A stretch of DNA of 15,451 bases from Streptococcus parasanguinis (GTDB lineage Bacteria > Bacillota > Bacilli > Lactobacillales > Streptococcaceae): the NCBI GenBank assembly GCA_018377375.1, contig JAGZZN010000044.1:1-15451 (forward strand), written 5' to 3'. Both the position numbers and the translations under genes were made by a program. The notes under the pieces are model-generated. The model was not told where the DNA came from and ran no database searches. It saw only the letters and a list, made by a program, of their open reading frames with translations. This document shows positions 6,533-14,082 of this stretch, one piece after another. The stretch's first letter is position 1. Each line of letters starts with the position of its first letter.

Positions 6533-7033
6533 ATGGAACTACGTAGACCAACTTTAGCAGATAAAGAAACCATTCTAAACATGATGGCAGAGTTCGAAGA
6601 GACCCAGTCGGCCCACGACGGCGGCTTTTGGGATGCTGAGAACTTTGATTATGAGGAGTGGCTAGAAACTAACCTTAATAAAGAAATGGGAATAAACTTG
6701 CCTGAAAATCGCGTTCCATCAATTCAGTTCGCATTGTTTGATGAATCAGGTCATGCTTTAGGTTTTTTGAATCTACGGCTGAGACTAAATGAGGGATTGC
6801 TGAATTATGCTGGTCATATCGGTTATTCCATCCGTCCTTCTGAAAGGGGAAAAGGTTATGCCAAGGAAGCTCTCCGTCAAGGTCTGCGAGTTGCTAAGGA
6901 AAAGAACATCCATCGTGCTCTGGTGACATGTAGCACGGAAAATCCGGCCAGTCGAGCGGTTATCTTAGCTAATGGCGGCCAATTTGAAGATGTTCGAAAT
7001 GGAACGGAGCGTTATTGGATAGAAGTGGAGTAG
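6533..7033 (+). CDS. GNAT-family N-acetyltransferase
   Basis: 166-aa cytoplasmic acyl-CoA-dependent acetyltransferase; the acceptor is unknown. The acetyl-CoA-binding motif A is clear: GYSIRPSERGKGYAKEAL (97-114), with the R105-G-K-G-Y pyrophosphate loop. The later TCSTENPAS (132-140) and YWIEVE end fit the family fold. Length is typical for a single GNAT domain. The ATG at 6533 has a strong ribosome site (GGGGAGG, 6521-6527). It ends 4 nt before nrdG, so the two are translated from one message. The same gene sits between nrdD and nrdG in pneumococcus (recalled), which suggests a constant but unexplained association with anaerobic dNTP synthesis. Confidence 0.88.
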   Translation: MELRRPTLADKETILNMMAEFEETQSAHDGGFWDAENFDYEEWLETNLNKEMGINLPENRVPSIQFALFDESGHALGFLNLRLRLNEGLLNYAGHIGYSIRPSERGKGYAKEALRQGLRVAKEKNIHRALVTCSTENPASRAVILANGGQFEDVRNGTERYWIEVE

Positions 7034-7037
7034 AAGG

Positions 7038-7643
7038 ATGACATGGAATACACCTAAACCAGGCGAATGGAAGAGTGAGGAACTGAGTCAAGGGCGCATC
7101 ATCGACTACAAGGCTTTTAACTTTGTCGATGGCGAAGGGGTGCGCAATTCCCTTTATGTGGCCGGCTGCATGTTTCACTGTGAGGGCTGTTACAATGTAG
7201 CGACCTGGTCTTTCAATGCAGGTATTCCCTATACCAAAGAGTTAGAAGAGCAGATCATGGCTGATCTGGCCCAACCCTATGTCCAGGGCTTGACCCTGCT
7301 TGGTGGAGAGCCATTCCTGAATACTGGAATTCTTTTGCCTCTCGTTAAACGCATTCGGAAAGAGTTGCCCGACAAAGACATTTGGTCTTGGACTGGCTAC
7401 ACTTGGGAAGAAATGATGCTAGAGACGCCAGACAAACTAGAGCTTCTCTCGCTGATTGATATTCTGGTTGATGGCCGCTATGATAAGAGCAAACGCAACC
7501 TCATGTTGCAATTTCGTGGTTCTTCCAACCAGCGGATTATTGATGTTCAAAAATCATTGAAAGAAGGAAAGGTTGTCATCTGGGACAAGCTCAATGATGG
7601 CAAGGAAAGTTTTGAGCAAGTCAAGCGGGATGATCTTTTGTAG
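7038..7643 (+). CDS. nrdG: Anaerobic ribonucleotide reductase activating protein (radical SAM)
   Basis: Radical-SAM activase that uses a [4Fe-4S] cluster and S-adenosylmethionine to generate the glycyl radical on NrdD Gly697. The product is 201 aa. The cluster motif is C44-x3-C48-x2-C51, followed by the SAM-contacting GGEPF motif near residues 94-98. A family-typical WSWTGYTWEE segment is at about 116-125. The start at 7038 uses GTGGAG (7025-7030) inside the end of the GNAT gene; the two genes are 4 nt apart. It is the last gene of the RNR group and is closed by a strong terminator. The polysaccharide locus begins directly after. Confidence 0.95.
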   Translation: MTWNTPKPGEWKSEELSQGRIIDYKAFNFVDGEGVRNSLYVAGCMFHCEGCYNVATWSFNAGIPYTKELEEQIMADLAQPYVQGLTLLGGEPFLNTGILLPLVKRIRKELPDKDIWSWTGYTWEEMMLETPDKLELLSLIDILVDGRYDKSKRNLMLQFRGSSNQRIIDVQKSLKEGKVVIWDKLNDGKESFEQVKRDDLL

Positions 7644-7650
7644 GATCTTC

Positions 7651-7679
7651 AAAAACCGGGTGTTTCACCCGGTTTTTTT
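7651..7679 (+). terminator. Terminator of nrdG
   Basis: A 12-bp perfect stem, AAAAACCGGGTG (7651-7662) with 7666-7677, has a 3-nt loop and is followed by further T's. It separates the RNR genes from the polysaccharide operon. The A-rich left arm could also allow function on the opposite strand. Confidence 0.95.
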
Positions 7680-7718
7680 GGATTCTCTGCATAAGTATAC
7701 AAGGGATTTTGCTTGTTT

Positions 7719-7733
7719 TTGAAAACGCTTACT
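7719..7733. promoter_or_regulatory. CcpA catabolite-responsive element (cre) upstream of wzg
   Basis: TTGAAAACGCTTACT fits the cre consensus WTGNAANCGNWNNCW at every defined position. CcpA (RegM) is the carbon-catabolite regulator of streptococci. The site centre lies about 70 bp upstream of the wzg -10, a distance more typical of activation, or of repression by looping, than of direct promoter blocking. No other gene is close enough to be the obvious target. Confidence 0.65.
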
Positions 7734-7740
7734 TTCCAAA

Positions 7741-7755
7741 TGTCCATAATGGACA
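7741..7755. promoter_or_regulatory. Perfect 15-bp palindrome, probable operator
   Basis: TGTCCAT-A-ATGGACA is a perfect 7-bp inverted repeat around one central base, placed between the cre site and the wzg promoter. It is too short and lacks the T-run to be a terminator. The symmetry suits a dimeric DNA-binding regulator, which I cannot identify. Confidence 0.5.
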
Positions 7756-7771
7756 AAAAAGTGATAATTAA

Positions 7772-7800
7772 TGCATTTTTTGCTAAAAATATGTTACAAT
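7772..7800 (+). promoter_or_regulatory. Promoter of the polysaccharide operon
   Basis: TACAAT (7795-7800) preceded by TGT (7792-7794) makes a good extended -10. The -35 at 17-nt spacing (TGCATT, 7772-7777) is weak, so activation may be needed. An alternative is TTGCTA (7780-7785) with TATGAT (7804-7809) at 18-nt spacing. Either gives a short leader before GGAGG at 7821-7825. Confidence 0.55.
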
Positions 7801-7830
7801 AAATATGATTAGGACTAATTGGAGGTATTT

Positions 7831-9300
7831 ATGTCACAAAGGAGACGGAATCGTCGTTCAGAGCATAAGTGGGGGCAATTGCGAATCGTTAATTCCGTAT
7901 TGCTTATTTTTTTGCTTATGACCGCGAGTTGGGCGACCTATACCATGTTGGCCAATAACATCTTGGCTTTTCGCTATGTTAATGTTCTCGTGATGGTACT
8001 ACTAGCTGTTCTCTTGCTCTTGTCAGCTTGGTTTGTGATCAAAAATCAGGCCAAAAAGACAACTTTGGTCCTGCTTCTTGTCGGCTTATTGGCTAGTTCA
8101 GGAGTTTTGTTTGCTAGTCAACAGCTGCTAAATCTAACGAGTAATGTCAATGGCCATTCTAACTATACAGAGTTTGAGATGGCTGTCTATGTCAAGAAAG
8201 ACAGTGACATCAAAGACATCAAAGAAATCAAGGAAGTGGTGGCACCAAAGGGCAACAATAATGAAGCCAATCTCACGGCCCTCTTGGACAATATCAAAAA
8301 GACCAAGGGTCAGGAAATTTCTGTAGTGGATGCACCGACTTATCTAGATGCCTATAAGAGCCTGCAAGAAGGGAATGCTTCTGCCATGGTGCTCAACAGT
8401 ACCTTTGAAGATACTATCGCTGCTGAAGATGCCGACTATGCGAAGAAGTTGAAGAAAATCTATTCCTACAAAATTCGAAAAGAAGTGGCAGCGACGAGCA
8501 AGGTGTCTGCCAATGCGGATGTCTTTAACATCTATGTCAGCGGGATCGATACCTATGGCCCAGTAACCTCGGTTTCTCGATCAGATGTCAATATCATCAT
8601 GACCGTCAATCGGAAGACCAAGCAAGTTCTGTTGACAACGACACCGCGGGATGCCTATGTACCGATTGCAGATGGTGGTAACAACCAAAATGATAAGTTG
8701 ACCCACGCGGGGATCTACGGAGTGGATGCTTCGATCCATACCCTTGAGAATCTCTATGATATCAAGCTCAACTACTACGTTCGTCTCAATTTCACCTCCT
8801 TCCTCAAGTTGATTGACCTTCTAGGGGGAATCGATGTGGAAAATGACCAAGAATTCACGAGCCTTCATGGCAAGTTCCATTTCCCAGTTGGAAAGGTTCA
8901 TTTGAATTCAGAGCAAGCCCTCGGTTTTGTCCGAGAACGCTACTCTCTCCAAGGTGGCGACAATGACCGTGGGAAAAACCAAGAAAAAGTCATTGCAGCC
9001 ATTATCAAAAAGTTGACCTCTACCAAGGTCTTAAGCAACTACAATGAGATTATCGGAAACCTCCAAGATTCTGTCCAAACCAATATGCAGTTGCCAACCA
9101 TGATGAACTTGATCAATACCCAATTAGAAACGGGTGGTTCTTATGAGGTGACTTCTCAAGCGATTACTGGTCAAGGACGAAATGACTTGCCGTCTTATGC
9201 TATGCCTGGTTACAATCTCTATGTCATGGAGTTGGATCAAGCCAGCTTGACCAAAGCTAAGGAAACCATTCAAAAAGTAATGGAAGGAAAAGAAAAATGA
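7831..9300 (+). CDS. wzg: LytR-CpsA-Psr (LCP) wall-polymer ligase, first cps gene
   Basis: Membrane-anchored enzyme that moves finished polysaccharide from its undecaprenyl-pyrophosphate carrier to peptidoglycan. The product is 489 aa (also called CpsA). A basic N-terminus is followed by three membrane helices (about 20-41, 47-70, 77-97). An accessory DNA_PPF-type external domain covers about 115-220. The LCP domain covers about 229-395. Residues matching the known active site are D240, D252, R273, R368 and R370, with R380 also conserved. I chose the ATG at 7831 because GGAGG lies 5 nt upstream; the in-frame TTG at 7819 overlaps that ribosome site. It overlaps wzh by four bases (ATGA), a sign of translational coupling. 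Confidence 0.94.
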   Translation: MSQRRRNRRSEHKWGQLRIVNSVLLIFLLMTASWATYTMLANNILAFRYVNVLVMVLLAVLLLLSAWFVIKNQAKKTTLVLLLVGLLASSGVLFASQQLLNLTSNVNGHSNYTEFEMAVYVKKDSDIKDIKEIKEVVAPKGNNNEANLTALLDNIKKTKGQEISVVDAPTYLDAYKSLQEGNASAMVLNSTFEDTIAAEDADYAKKLKKIYSYKIRKEVAATSKVSANADVFNIYVSGIDTYGPVTSVSRSDVNIIMTVNRKTKQVLLTTTPRDAYVPIADGGNNQNDKLTHAGIYGVDASIHTLENLYDIKLNYYVRLNFTSFLKLIDLLGGIDVENDQEFTSLHGKFHFPVGKVHLNSEQALGFVRERYSLQGGDNDRGKNQEKVIAAIIKKLTSTKVLSNYNEIIGNLQDSVQTNMQLPTMMNLINTQLETGGSYEVTSQAITGQGRNDLPSYAMPGYNLYVMELDQASLTKAKETIQKVMEGKEK

Positions 9301-10028
9301 TTGATATCCATTCGCACATCGTCTTTGATGTGGATGATGGACCAAAGACAAGAGAAGATACGCGTGCCTTATTGGAAGAAAGCTATCGCCAAGGGGTGCG
9401 GACCATTATCTCCACTTCTCATCGTCGCAAGGGGATGTTTGAAACACCAGAAGAAAAGATTTCTGAAAATTTTCAAGAAGTGAAAAAAATTGCGGCAGAG
9501 GTCGCGCCAGATTTAACGATTCATTACGGGGCAGAGATCTACTTTACCAATGATGTCTTGAAAAAACTGGAAGAAAAGATCATTCCACGTTTGGCAGAGA
9601 CGCGCTTTGCGCTGATTGAATTCAGCATGGGAACGCCTTACAAGGAGATTCATACGGCCTTGGACCGTTTGCTCCATCTAGGTGTGACACCGGTGGTGGC
9701 CCATATCGAGCGCTACAAGTGCTTGGAGAAAAATGAGGAGCGCGTGCAAGAGATGATTGACATGGGCTGCTACATGCAGATCAATAGTTCCAGTGTTCTC
9801 AAGCCTCGCCTCTTTGGGGATGAACAAAAACAACTCAAAAAACGAGCTCGGTACTTCTTAGAAAAAGACTTGGTGCACTTTGTGGCCAGTGATATGCACA
9901 ATGTGGATAAACGACCGCCTTATATGGCAGAAGCCTATCGCTTGATCAAGGAAGAATACGGAGAACAACGAGCACAAGCTCTCTTTGTCAGCAATCAAGA
10001 ACTCTTGTTAGCGGATGAATTAATCTAA
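9297..10028 (+). CDS. wzh: Mn-dependent PHP-family protein-tyrosine phosphatase (CpsB)
   Basis: Cytoplasmic phosphatase that removes phosphate from the tyrosine tail of Wze and so tunes chain length and amount of polysaccharide. The product is 243 aa, the standard length. All metal ligands of the pneumococcal enzyme appear at the expected places: H5, H7, D14, H42, E80, E108, H136, D199 and H201. The motifs are HSH, TSHR, AHIERY and SDMH. The start overlaps the wzg stop (ATGA). A 44-nt gap with a small hairpin separates it from wzd, the longest gap between wzg and wchA. Confidence 0.95.
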   Translation: MIDIHSHIVFDVDDGPKTREDTRALLEESYRQGVRTIISTSHRRKGMFETPEEKISENFQEVKKIAAEVAPDLTIHYGAEIYFTNDVLKKLEEKIIPRLAETRFALIEFSMGTPYKEIHTALDRLLHLGVTPVVAHIERYKCLEKNEERVQEMIDMGCYMQINSSSVLKPRLFGDEQKQLKKRARYFLEKDLVHFVASDMHNVDKRPPYMAEAYRLIKEEYGEQRAQALFVSNQELLLADELI

Positions 10029-10039
10029 CCAGGAAACAG

Positions 10040-10053
10040 GTGGAGAGATCCAC
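10040..10053 (+). other. Small hairpin in the wzh-wzd gap
   Basis: GTGGA (10040-10044) pairs with TCCAC (10049-10053) around GAGA, a stable GNRA tetraloop. A three-codon ORF (ATG AAG GAG TAA, 10054-10065) follows at once and contains the wzd ribosome site within its codons. The arrangement could modulate wzd translation. Confidence 0.35.
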
Positions 10054-10072
10054 ATGAAGGAGTAATTAGGAA

Positions 10073-10768
10073 ATGAACAATCAAGAAAATCAAGCAGTGG
10101 AAATTGATGTTTTCGCTATGCTGAAGACCCTATGGAAACGCAAGTTTTCGATCGTTTTGGTCGCTCTTGTCTTTGCCATCGCAGCATTTGGCTACAGTGC
10201 CTTTTTAGCCAAGAAAGAATACCAAAGTACTAGCCGGATCTACGTGGTCAGTCGTCAAAACCAAGACAACAATGCCTTGACAAACTCTGATTTGCAGGCT
10301 GGTTCTTACTTGGTTAAGGACTACCGTGAAATCATTCTTTCTCAAAATGTTTTGACGCAAGCCATCGAAGAATTGAAACTCGATATGACACCAGCTGAGT
10401 TGTCGAAAAAGATCAGTGTATCCGTTCCAACAGATACTCGTATCCTTTCGATCACGGCTAAGGACGGAGATCCAAAAGAAGCGGCTCGTATTGCCAATGG
10501 TCTTCGAAATGTAGCAGCTGAAAAGATCATTGCTGTGACCAAGGTGTCAGATGTTACGACCTTGGATGAAGCAGAAGTGCCTCAATCACCTTCTTCACCA
10601 AATATCCGACGCAATGTCCTTCTTGGCTTCATTGCTGGAGCAGGCCTCATGGTGGTTCTCATGGTCGTAGTAGAAGTCTTGGACGATCGTGTCAAGAGAC
10701 CAGAAGATATCGAAGAGTTGATGGGCTTAACCTTACTTGGTATTGTGCCAGATATTAAGAAACTGTAG
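10073..10768 (+). CDS. wzd: Capsular polysaccharide co-polymerase / kinase adaptor (CpsC, Wzz type)
   Basis: Membrane adaptor that activates the separate tyrosine kinase Wze and sets polysaccharide chain length. The product is 231 aa. A short cytoplasmic N-terminus leads to one helix (about 25-45), then an external Wzz domain (about 46-170). A proline-containing segment (QSPSSPN, 171-177) precedes a second helix (about 181-201), and the cytoplasmic tail (202-231) is the part that contacts the kinase. In Gram-positives the adaptor and kinase are separate proteins, unlike the fused Wzc of proteobacteria. GAAGGAG (10056-10062) is the ribosome site. The gap to wze is 12 nt. Confidence 0.94.
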   Translation: MNNQENQAVEIDVFAMLKTLWKRKFSIVLVALVFAIAAFGYSAFLAKKEYQSTSRIYVVSRQNQDNNALTNSDLQAGSYLVKDYREIILSQNVLTQAIEELKLDMTPAELSKKISVSVPTDTRILSITAKDGDPKEAARIANGLRNVAAEKIIAVTKVSDVTTLDEAEVPQSPSSPNIRRNVLLGFIAGAGLMVVLMVVVEVLDDRVKRPEDIEELMGLTLLGIVPDIKKL

Positions 10769-10780
10769 ACTGGGGATCGC

Positions 10781-11473
10781 ATGAATACGTTAGAAATTTC
10801 AAAAAATAAATTACAAGAAATTCGGAAGGCAGAAGAATACTTCAATGCCCTTGCGACGAATATCCAATTGAGTGGGGTGGACTTAAAAGTCATCGCCATC
10901 TCATCTGTTCAAGAAAATGAAGGAAAATCAACCACTTCAACTAACTTGGCCGTTGCCTTTGCGCGTGCGGGTTACAAGACCCTTTTGGTCGACTGTGACA
11001 TCCGGAACTCTGTCATGACAGGGATTTTCCGTAGCCGTACTAAGATCCAAGGCTTGACCGACTTCTTATCCGGTCGTAGTCAATTGGACCAAATCTTGTA
11101 TGCGACTGATTTTCCAAACTTGGATATCATCGAGTCTGGACAGGTCGCGCCAAACCCAACAGGTCTCTTGCAAAGCAAGAACTTCACTGTGATGATGGAT
11201 GCCCTGCGTGAACATTTTGACTACATCATTGTCGATACGCCTCCAATCGGGGTCGTGATCGATGCGGCGATTATCGCCCAACGCTGTGATGGAACTGTCT
11301 TGATCACAGAATCTGGTGCCAATGGACGCAAGGCTGTCCAAAAGGCTAAGGACCAATTAGAACAAACAGGCACACCTTTCTTGGGAGTAGTGCTCAATAA
11401 ATTTAACATTAAAGCTTCTGAGTATGGTTCATACGGTGGATATGGATCTTACGGAGAGTATGGGAAAAAGTAA
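10781..11473 (+). CDS. wze: Capsule-regulating tyrosine autokinase (CpsD, BY-kinase)
   Basis: Bacterial tyrosine kinase of the P-loop MinD-like family, working with Wzd at the membrane. The product is 230 aa. Walker A is SVQENEGKST with K49. Walker A' is LLVDCD (68-73). Walker B is DYIIVD (147-152). The tail is a tyrosine cluster of five YGX units with Y215, Y218, Y221, Y224 and Y227; these are the autophosphorylation sites reset by Wzh. As I recall, the pneumococcal reference protein has four such units, so this tail may be slightly longer. The ribosome site is weak (TGGGG, 10771-10775), so coupling with wzd is likely. Base composition is high here (64 of 120 sampled bases are G or C). Confidence 0.95.
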   Translation: MNTLEISKNKLQEIRKAEEYFNALATNIQLSGVDLKVIAISSVQENEGKSTTSTNLAVAFARAGYKTLLVDCDIRNSVMTGIFRSRTKIQGLTDFLSGRSQLDQILYATDFPNLDIIESGQVAPNPTGLLQSKNFTVMMDALREHFDYIIVDTPPIGVVIDAAIIAQRCDGTVLITESGANGRKAVQKAKDQLEQTGTPFLGVVLNKFNIKASEYGSYGGYGSYGEYGKK

Positions 11474-11492
11474 AGAATAGGATTGAGGGAAA

Positions 11493-12869
11493 ATGGGAGA
11501 AGAAAGAATTGAACTGGAAAAACTAAATATTGTTCTCTTTCAAAGTTTAGCTGTCCTATTTTCAGCTTACATTGTGAGTCTTTTTAAGGATGCAGAATAC
11601 ACGTCGCAGACAATTGCGATTCTCTATCTCTTGCATTTTGTAGCCTTCTACATTAGCAATATTGCCTATCGCTTTTATAGCAGAGGCTATCTAGATGAGC
11701 TCTTTCAGGTCTTGAAATACAATGTATTTTTCGCTGTTGGGATCACCTTTACCTCTTTTATGCTCGATGGGGTCTTTTCCATCTCTCGTCGGGGGATGAT
11801 TTACTTCTTTCTTTTCAATACGTTTTCCGTCTATATCATGGATCTCTTGCTCAAGAGATACCGGAAGTCTGTTTCGCCACGGCGGAAAAGTTCGCGAAAG
11901 ATTTTCTTGATCACAGCGACCAGTCGGATGGAAAAGGTATTTGATATTCTGCATTCGCCCAGCCTCTATCATGGGGAACTAATCGGTGTCACCGTCATGG
12001 ACGATACGGATTTTGCTCATTCGGGTGTACGGGTGGTGCAGCCAGATCAAATGATGAACTTTGTGACCAAGGAAGTGGTGGATGAAGTGTTTATTAATCT
12101 GCCAAGTGAGGACTACAATATTAGTGACTTCGTCTCGGAGTTTGAGAGTATGGGGATCGATGTATCGGTTAATCTCAATGCCTTTAACTTCGCTTCCTTG
12201 GGCAATAAACGGGTTCGAGAAGTCGGGGGACTAAGTGTCGTCACTTTCTCAACCAATTTCTATAAACCAAGTCACGTCTTTGCTAAACGTCTCTTGGACA
12301 TTGTAGGAGCTCTCTTTGGACTCTTGATTTGTGGACTAGTGAGTATCGTTTTGGTCCCTTTAATCCGCAAAGATGGCGGACCTGCCTTCTTTGTACAGAA
12401 GCGGGTCGGAAAGAACGGACGGTATTTCAACTTCTATAAATTCCGCTCCATGCGCGTGGATGCCGAAGAGATTAAAAAAGATCTGATGGCGCAAAATACC
12501 ATGACGGGTGGGATGTTTAAGATGGAAAACGATCCACGGGTAACACCAATCGGACGCTTTATCCGTAAGACCAGTCTGGATGAATTGCCACAATTTTACA
12601 ATGTTCTGATCGGTGACATGAGTCTAGTCGGAACTCGTCCTCCAACGGTAGACGAATACCAAAACTATACGCCAGCTCAAAAACGCCGACTCAGTTTCAA
12701 GCCAGGGATTACAGGTCTTTGGCAAGTGAGCGGACGCAGTGAGATTACAGATTTTGACGAAGTGGTCAAGCTCGACGTTGCGTATATGGATGGTTGGACA
12801 ATCTGGAGAGATATTCAGATCCTGCTCAAGACCGTGAAGGTTGTACTTAGAAAAGAAGGAGCGAAGTAG
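11493..12869 (+). CDS. wchA: Initiating undecaprenyl-phosphate sugar-1-phosphate transferase (CpsE)
   Basis: First committed enzyme of repeat-unit assembly: it transfers a hexose-1-phosphate, in this family usually glucose-1-phosphate from UDP-glucose, to undecaprenyl phosphate. The product is 458 aa. It has four N-terminal membrane helices (within 12-120), a central CoA-binding-like domain (about 135-250) and a re-entrant helix (about 265-291). The catalytic C-terminal domain carries KFRSM (316-320), SLDELPQ with the D363-E364 dyad, GDMSLVGTRPP (374-384) and GITGLWQVSGR (405-415). Glucose rather than galactose is inferred from the WchF partner downstream. A strong hairpin overlaps the stop codon, and GC drops immediately after this gene. 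Confidence 0.92.
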   Translation: MGEERIELEKLNIVLFQSLAVLFSAYIVSLFKDAEYTSQTIAILYLLHFVAFYISNIAYRFYSRGYLDELFQVLKYNVFFAVGITFTSFMLDGVFSISRRGMIYFFLFNTFSVYIMDLLLKRYRKSVSPRRKSSRKIFLITATSRMEKVFDILHSPSLYHGELIGVTVMDDTDFAHSGVRVVQPDQMMNFVTKEVVDEVFINLPSEDYNISDFVSEFESMGIDVSVNLNAFNFASLGNKRVREVGGLSVVTFSTNFYKPSHVFAKRLLDIVGALFGLLICGLVSIVLVPLIRKDGGPAFFVQKRVGKNGRYFNFYKFRSMRVDAEEIKKDLMAQNTMTGGMFKMENDPRVTPIGRFIRKTSLDELPQFYNVLIGDMSLVGTRPPTVDEYQNYTPAQKRRLSFKPGITGLWQVSGRSEITDFDEVVKLDVAYMDGWTIWRDIQILLKTVKVVLRKEGAK

Positions 12870-12890
12870 GGAAATGCCTACTTCGTCCTT
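12856..12890 (+). other. Hairpin spanning the wchA stop, between conserved and variable cps genes
   Basis: CGAAGTAGG (12862-12870) pairs perfectly with CCTACTTCG (12877-12885). AAGGA (12856-12860) with TCCTT (12886-12890) extends the stem past one bulged G. The loop is six bases. Only a poor T-tract follows (CCTTTCC), so complete termination is unlikely. Attenuation or 3'-end stabilisation is more plausible, and it may also mark a recombination joint. Confidence 0.6.
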
Positions 12891-12907
12891 TCCATGTTAG
12901 GAGAGAA

Positions 12908-14080
12908 ATGACACAATCAATTTATATCGTTGGTTCCAAAGGGATTCCAGCAAAATATGGTGGTTTTGAGACCTTTGTTGAAAAGTTGACAGAATTCCAA
13001 CAAGACAAAAATATCCAGTATTATGTAGCTTGTATGCGGGAAAATTCAGCCAAATCAGGGATTACTGCAGATACTTTCGAGCATAACGGAGCAATCTGTT
13101 ACAACATTGATGTCCCTAATATTGGTCCTGCACGTGCCATTGCTTACGATATTGCAGCACTTAATAAGGCGATTGAGATCGCAAAGGAAAACAAGGACCA
13201 GGCACCGATCTTTTATGTCTTGGCTTGTCGGATTGGTCCCTTTATTTCAAGGATTAAAAAGAAAATCAAGGCTATCGGAGGAACTCTGATGGTCAATCCA
13301 GATGGTCATGAGTGGCTTCGTGCGAAATGGAGTCTTCCAGTCCGCAAGTATTGGAAGTTTTCTGAGCAACTCATGGTTAATCATGCTGATCTTTTGATTT
13401 GTGATAGTAAGAACATTGAAGCTTATATTCAGAAGGACTATGCTAAGTATCAGCCACAGACGACCTATATCGCCTATGGAACCGATACAAGCAAGTCTAT
13501 CCTGAGTAAAGAAGACGAGAAAGTACGGACTTGGTTTGCAGATAAGCAAGTTACTGAAGGAAACTACTACCTTGTTGTGGGACGTTTTGTACCTGAAAAC
13601 AACTATGAGGCCATGATTCGTGGTTTTATGCAGTCAAATTCACAAAAAGATTTTGTACTGATAACCAACGTAGAGCAAAACAAGTTCTATGAACAGTTGC
13701 GTAAAGATACTGGATTTGATCAAGATCCTCGAGTGAAGTTTGTAGGAACTGTCTATGATCAAGAATTGCTCAAATACATCCGTGAGAATGCCTTTGCATA
13801 CTTCCATGGTCATGAAGTAGGTGGTACCAATCCATCTCTTCTTGAGGCACTAGAGTCTACTAAACTCAACCTCTTGTTGGATGTTGGCTTTAACCGTGAA
13901 GTCGGTGAAGATGGGGCGCTTTATTGGAAGAAAGATCAATTGGCACATGTCATCGATCAAGCTGAGCAATTAGATGCTCAAGCAATCGAAGATCTCAGTC
14001 AAAAATCAAGTCAACGGATTGCAGAAGCGTTCACTTGGGAAAAGATTGTCACAGACTACGAGAAAGTATTTAAAGGTTAG
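12908..14080 (+). CDS. wchF: Rhamnosyltransferase (DUF1972 + GT4), WchF/Cps2T type
   Basis: Probable second-step enzyme that adds L-rhamnose (beta-1,4) from dTDP-rhamnose to the lipid-linked glucose made by WchA. The product is 390 aa, the family length. The N-terminal DUF1972 domain begins with GSKGIPAKYGGFETFVEKL (9-27). The C-terminal GT-B half contains VGRFVPENN (224-232) and GHEVGGTNPSLLEALE (301-316), where the usual EX7E acidic pair is replaced by the HE...E spacing typical of this family. The ribosome site is AGGAG, 4 nt upstream. G or C makes up 49 of 120 sampled bases, lower than in wchA. Linkage specificity is inferred from homologues in pneumococcal types 2, 7F and 23F and in oral streptococcal rps loci. 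Confidence 0.87.
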   Translation: MTQSIYIVGSKGIPAKYGGFETFVEKLTEFQQDKNIQYYVACMRENSAKSGITADTFEHNGAICYNIDVPNIGPARAIAYDIAALNKAIEIAKENKDQAPIFYVLACRIGPFISRIKKKIKAIGGTLMVNPDGHEWLRAKWSLPVRKYWKFSEQLMVNHADLLICDSKNIEAYIQKDYAKYQPQTTYIAYGTDTSKSILSKEDEKVRTWFADKQVTEGNYYLVVGRFVPENNYEAMIRGFMQSNSQKDFVLITNVEQNKFYEQLRKDTGFDQDPRVKFVGTVYDQELLKYIRENAFAYFHGHEVGGTNPSLLEALESTKLNLLLDVGFNREVGEDGALYWKKDQLAHVIDQAEQLDAQAIEDLSQKSSQRIAEAFTWEKIVTDYEKVFKG

Positions 14081-14082
14081 AA

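Noticed and set aside
7819..7830. wzg start at the upstream TTG
   Set aside because: It overlaps the GGAGG ribosome site that serves the ATG at 7831.
12870..12900. Full terminator between wchA and wchF
   Set aside because: The stem is strong but the T-tract is interrupted by C's, and the downstream genes need the same transcript.
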